Shown here: in pieces, positions 61,545 to 64,000 of the stretch
Layout of the letters: each line of letters starts with the position of its first letter
Position numbering within the stretch: the stretch's first letter is position 1
Assembly: GCA_963703015.1 (NCBI GenBank)
Contig: OY969779.1
Coordinates: 496,001 to 560,000 of the forward strand
DNA length: 64,000 nt
From: Methanobacterium_B sp963703015
GTDB taxonomy: Archaea > Methanobacteriota > Methanobacteria > Methanobacteriales > Methanobacteriaceae
Direction of reading: 5' to 3'
Notes under the pieces: generated by a model
The model's input: the letters and a program-made list of their open reading frames with translations, nothing else
What the model was told of the DNA's origin: nothing
The model's database searches: none
Made by a program: the position numbers and the translations under genes

Positions 61545-62375
61545 ATGAAAACGAAAAGGCTTAAAAATCTATTAAATTCCCCTGAAACCCTTGTTATGCC
61601 TGATGCTTACGACCCCATAAGTGCTAAATTAGTTGAAAATGCTGGTTTTAAAGCTGTTCAATGTTCAGGTTACAGCTTTTCCATTGCTGCAGGTTACAAC
61701 AATGAAATTGATGTGACTCTAGACGAAAATCTTATGTGGACACGCAGAATTGTAGAATCTGTAGGTGTTCCTGTTATGGCCGATGCTGAAGACGGTTATG
61801 GTGGTCCTGAAGTTGTGATGGAAACAGTGAAAAAATTCATACAAACAGGTGTTTCAGGTCTCAACATTGAAGACCAAATCCCAAATAGAAATAATAGTGT
61901 TTCAGTTGTTGATGCTGATTTAATGGCCAAAAAAATTAGTGTTGCCAGAGAAACTGCAGAAGTTGAGGCGAAACCTGATTTTATTATTAATGGCCGTACC
62001 GATGCATTGAGATCAACTGAAGATAGATATGAAGGGTTGGAAATTGCCATTGATCGTGCCAATCAGTACATTGAGGCTGGTGCAGATTTAACATTCATAA
62101 CTTATGTAGCAACACTGGATGAAGTTAAAAAAATCAAGAAAGAAGTTAAAGGACCAGTAAGTATTGCTGCAGGCCAACCATACAATATAAGTGAGTTTAC
62201 AATCAATGATTTGAAAGTTTGTGGAGTAGAAAGAGTTAGTTTACCAACATTACTCATGTTCACAAGTCTTTATGGAATTAACCTAGCTTTAGAATATCTA
62301 AGAAAAGATATTCTACTAGACATGTTTAAAGAAGACTTAATTTATCATGCAGATAGCTTAAATAAACTTCTTTAA
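61545..62375 (+). CDS. PEP mutase / isocitrate lyase family protein
   Basis: A 276-residue TIM-barrel enzyme: VMPDAYDPISAKLVEN at the start, PVMADAEDGYG (metal aspartates), GLNIEDQ and INGRTDAL. The isocitrate lyase KKCGH motif is absent, so a C-C or C-P mutase/lyase such as an oxaloacetase-like or methylmalate lyase-like enzyme is likelier. It lies directly after the arsenic cluster but is not obviously part of it. Confidence 0.8.
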   Translation: MKTKRLKNLLNSPETLVMPDAYDPISAKLVENAGFKAVQCSGYSFSIAAGYNNEIDVTLDENLMWTRRIVESVGVPVMADAEDGYGGPEVVMETVKKFIQTGVSGLNIEDQIPNRNNSVSVVDADLMAKKISVARETAEVEAKPDFIINGRTDALRSTEDRYEGLEIAIDRANQYIEAGADLTFITYVATLDEVKKIKKEVKGPVSIAAGQPYNISEFTINDLKVCGVERVSLPTLLMFTSLYGINLALEYLRKDILLDMFKEDLIYHADSLNKLL

Positions 62376-62621
62376 CAACAAGTTAGTCTTAACTTTCTTT
62401 CGGGGTACGAATTAAATTGTACAAGAAGCTGTTAGGCAATTAAGACAGAATATTTTTTTCTAAATATTTTTTTTCTAGAAGCTTTAAATAATACTTTTTC
62501 TAAACTAGTTTCATAATATCTGAAATATCCACGGAATTTTAGAAATAAAACCTTTTTATTCAAGGAATCATAGTAATGATTATCTTGTTATAAATGTACA
62601 TGGGATGTAGTGTGAGTAAAT

Positions 62622-64000
62622 ATGAAGTTGAGAAGTAAAACATTGATTTACAGTGGTATCATCATAACAGTGTTGATATTGATACTTCTTTTAATCTCAC
62701 AGTTTGTTTTTCTAAGCACATCCACAGATTATGAACAACGATACAGCAACCATGTTCTTAAAGATGAGCTCACAGGATTAAACCAAACCATATTTGCAAT
62801 GAATGAAACTGCAAGGGATTGGTCACAGTGGGATGATGCTTATGACTACCTTTCAGGCAACAATCCAAGTTTTGCCACGAATGACCTTGGTTCTGACACA
62901 TTCGCAAGGCTGGATCTTAACCTGATTATGTACGTAGACACAAATGGGACCATCAAATATGGAAAGGCATACAACCGCGAAAACAACGAATTTGTGAGTT
63001 TACCAGAAAACCTAAGCAGTTTCAGTAATGAAAGTCAAATTTTACAATCCAACAACATGCAAGGTTACTACGGACTCCTTAACTTGCCTGAAGGTCCCAT
63101 GATAATCATTTCAAAGCCTGTTTTAACAAGCCATGACAAGGGCCCATCTCCAGGCACCCTCATAATGGGAAGGTTCCTAACACCTGCAGAACTCAATAAA
63201 CTGATAAATATTCCAAACAGCACCATATCTATCCAGGGATACAGCACTGCCAATGCATCTCCAGAATTTAAAACTATTTTACCAAAGTTATCCAACTCAA
63301 CTCCCAACACATTCAAAGTACTGGGAGGAAATTCTATTGCAGCCTACGGACTTTTAAATGATATATACGGAAATCCTTCCATCATAGTCAAGTCTGAAAT
63401 GGCCAGGACCTTGTATCATGCCTACCTAAACATTGTGTATTACTTCGTGGGTTCACTTCTACTCGTGGGAATATTGTTCGTCATCCTTGCACTGTACGTC
63501 CTAGATAAAAATCTTTTAAATCGTCTGGATAAGTTAATGGTAGAAATAGTGGACATTGGAAAAAAAGGAGACATCAAAAGACGTGTTACTGTTTCTGGAG
63601 ATGACGAACTCAGTGATTTAGCCAGTACAATAAACAGCAGCCTATTTTCGCTGCAGAAGTATGAAAAAGATCTTGAAACCAGTGAAAAGAAGTACAGAAA
63701 TATCTTTGAAAACACAGGCACAGCCATGTTAATTGCAGAGGATGATCTTACAATATCCCTCGTAAACAAAACCTTTGAAAACATGCTTGGACTGAAAAAA
63801 AGTGACATAATTGGGAACAACTGGATAGATCTCATTGTACCAGAACAGAGGGCAGAAGTTCAAAAGCATCATATCATCCCATCTGAAGACAGCACATCCC
63901 AAATGAATTTAAAGACCTACGATGTTGAAATCAGAATCAATGAGGAATCTAAATATTTCTTTGCTACATTTGACTTTATCCCTGGAACACAGAAGAGTTT
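62622..64000 (+). CDS. Sensor kinase with CHASE4, HAMP and PAS, 3' end missing
   Basis: An open frame from ATG 62622 to the window end (459 codons). A membrane helix (about 8-30) is followed by an extracellular CHASE4-type domain with the hallmark WSQWDDAYDYL (about 66-76), a second helix (about 270-292), a HAMP region and a PAS domain (about 355 onward). The kinase part would follow outside the window. No canonical response regulator is seen nearby. Confidence 0.8.
   Translation, partial: MKLRSKTLIYSGIIITVLILILLLISQFVFLSTSTDYEQRYSNHVLKDELTGLNQTIFAMNETARDWSQWDDAYDYLSGNNPSFATNDLGSDTFARLDLNLIMYVDTNGTIKYGKAYNRENNEFVSLPENLSSFSNESQILQSNNMQGYYGLLNLPEGPMIIISKPVLTSHDKGPSPGTLIMGRFLTPAELNKLINIPNSTISIQGYSTANASPEFKTILPKLSNSTPNTFKVLGGNSIAAYGLLNDIYGNPSIIVKSEMARTLYHAYLNIVYYFVGSLLLVGILFVILALYVLDKNLLNRLDKLMVEIVDIGKKGDIKRRVTVSGDDELSDLASTINSSLFSLQKYEKDLETSEKKYRNIFENTGTAMLIAEDDLTISLVNKTFENMLGLKKSDIIGNNWIDLIVPEQRAEVQKHHIIPSEDSTSQMNLKTYDVEIRINEESKYFFATFDFIPGTQKS

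Noticed and set aside
61545..62375. True isocitrate lyase
   Set aside because: The KKCGH catalytic motif and the usual length are missing; only the shared barrel motifs are present.

Overview
The window looks like a piece of a Methanobacteriales genome, probably a mesophilic, AT-rich Methanobacterium. The reasons are a pseudomurein-binding repeat in a chromosomal secreted protein, a PeiW/PeiP-like cysteine peptidase domain in the provirus, archaeal TATA-type promoters, Shine-Dalgarno sites matching GGAGGTGAT, and methanogen-type sensor kinases. No database search was possible, so family calls rest on motifs and gene order.

Positions 1 to about 33.6 kb are most of an integrated head-tail provirus (siphovirus-like, in the style of psiM2 or Drs3). 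Its left end lies outside the window. Almost everything is transcribed leftward. From left to right: tail genes (zinc-rich protein, 1438-residue tape measure carrying a transglutaminase-fold peptidase, tail chaperones, tail tube), connectors, major capsid protein, decoration protein, a protease gene with a nested scaffold start, minor head protein, portal, both terminase subunits, and holin-like lysis genes (17.3-18.2 kb). Next comes an accessory block (18.4-21.6 kb) with a convergent soluble/membrane gene pair. The early region (21.6-29.6 kb) has about 25 tiny, tightly overlapping genes, many with zinc ribbons, plus a methylase-like protein, YopX, SWIM and ASCH proteins, a tRNA-Trp and two tRNA-like elements. 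A control region (29.6-31.5 kb) has a GC-rich candidate RNA, operators, an origin-like iteron/AT-rich tract, two RHH-type regulators and a hairpin cluster. HicBA and a tyrosine integrase close the element.

Positions 33.6-64 kb are chromosome: a TPR protein with aspartate 4-decarboxylase; two cell-envelope proteins; two nitroreductases; LtrA; zinc-ribbon proteins; an ABC-class ATPase; a methyltransferase; a 7TM-PAS histidine kinase; a B12/radical SAM protein; and a sulfur cluster (NifS-like protein lacking its PLP lysine, DsrE-like, TusA). Then come a cyclase-type hydrolase, a SGNH-type secreted gene split by an in-frame TGA, tRNA-Glu, a glutamine synthetase homologue, an arsenic cluster (arsM, arsR, DGC protein, arsC, a frameshifted Cys-repeat ferredoxin gene), a PEP mutase-family protein and a truncated CHASE4-type sensor kinase.

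The observations I rate highest are: the convergent pair at 19660-21134, bracketed by two copies of a repeated leader; four loci where a strong ribosome binding site is followed by AUU instead of a normal start; two 111-113 nt tRNA-like elements beside a viral tRNA-Trp; the peptidase fused to the tape measure; and a cysteine-rich domain shared by a viral tail gene and a chromosomal wall-binding protein.
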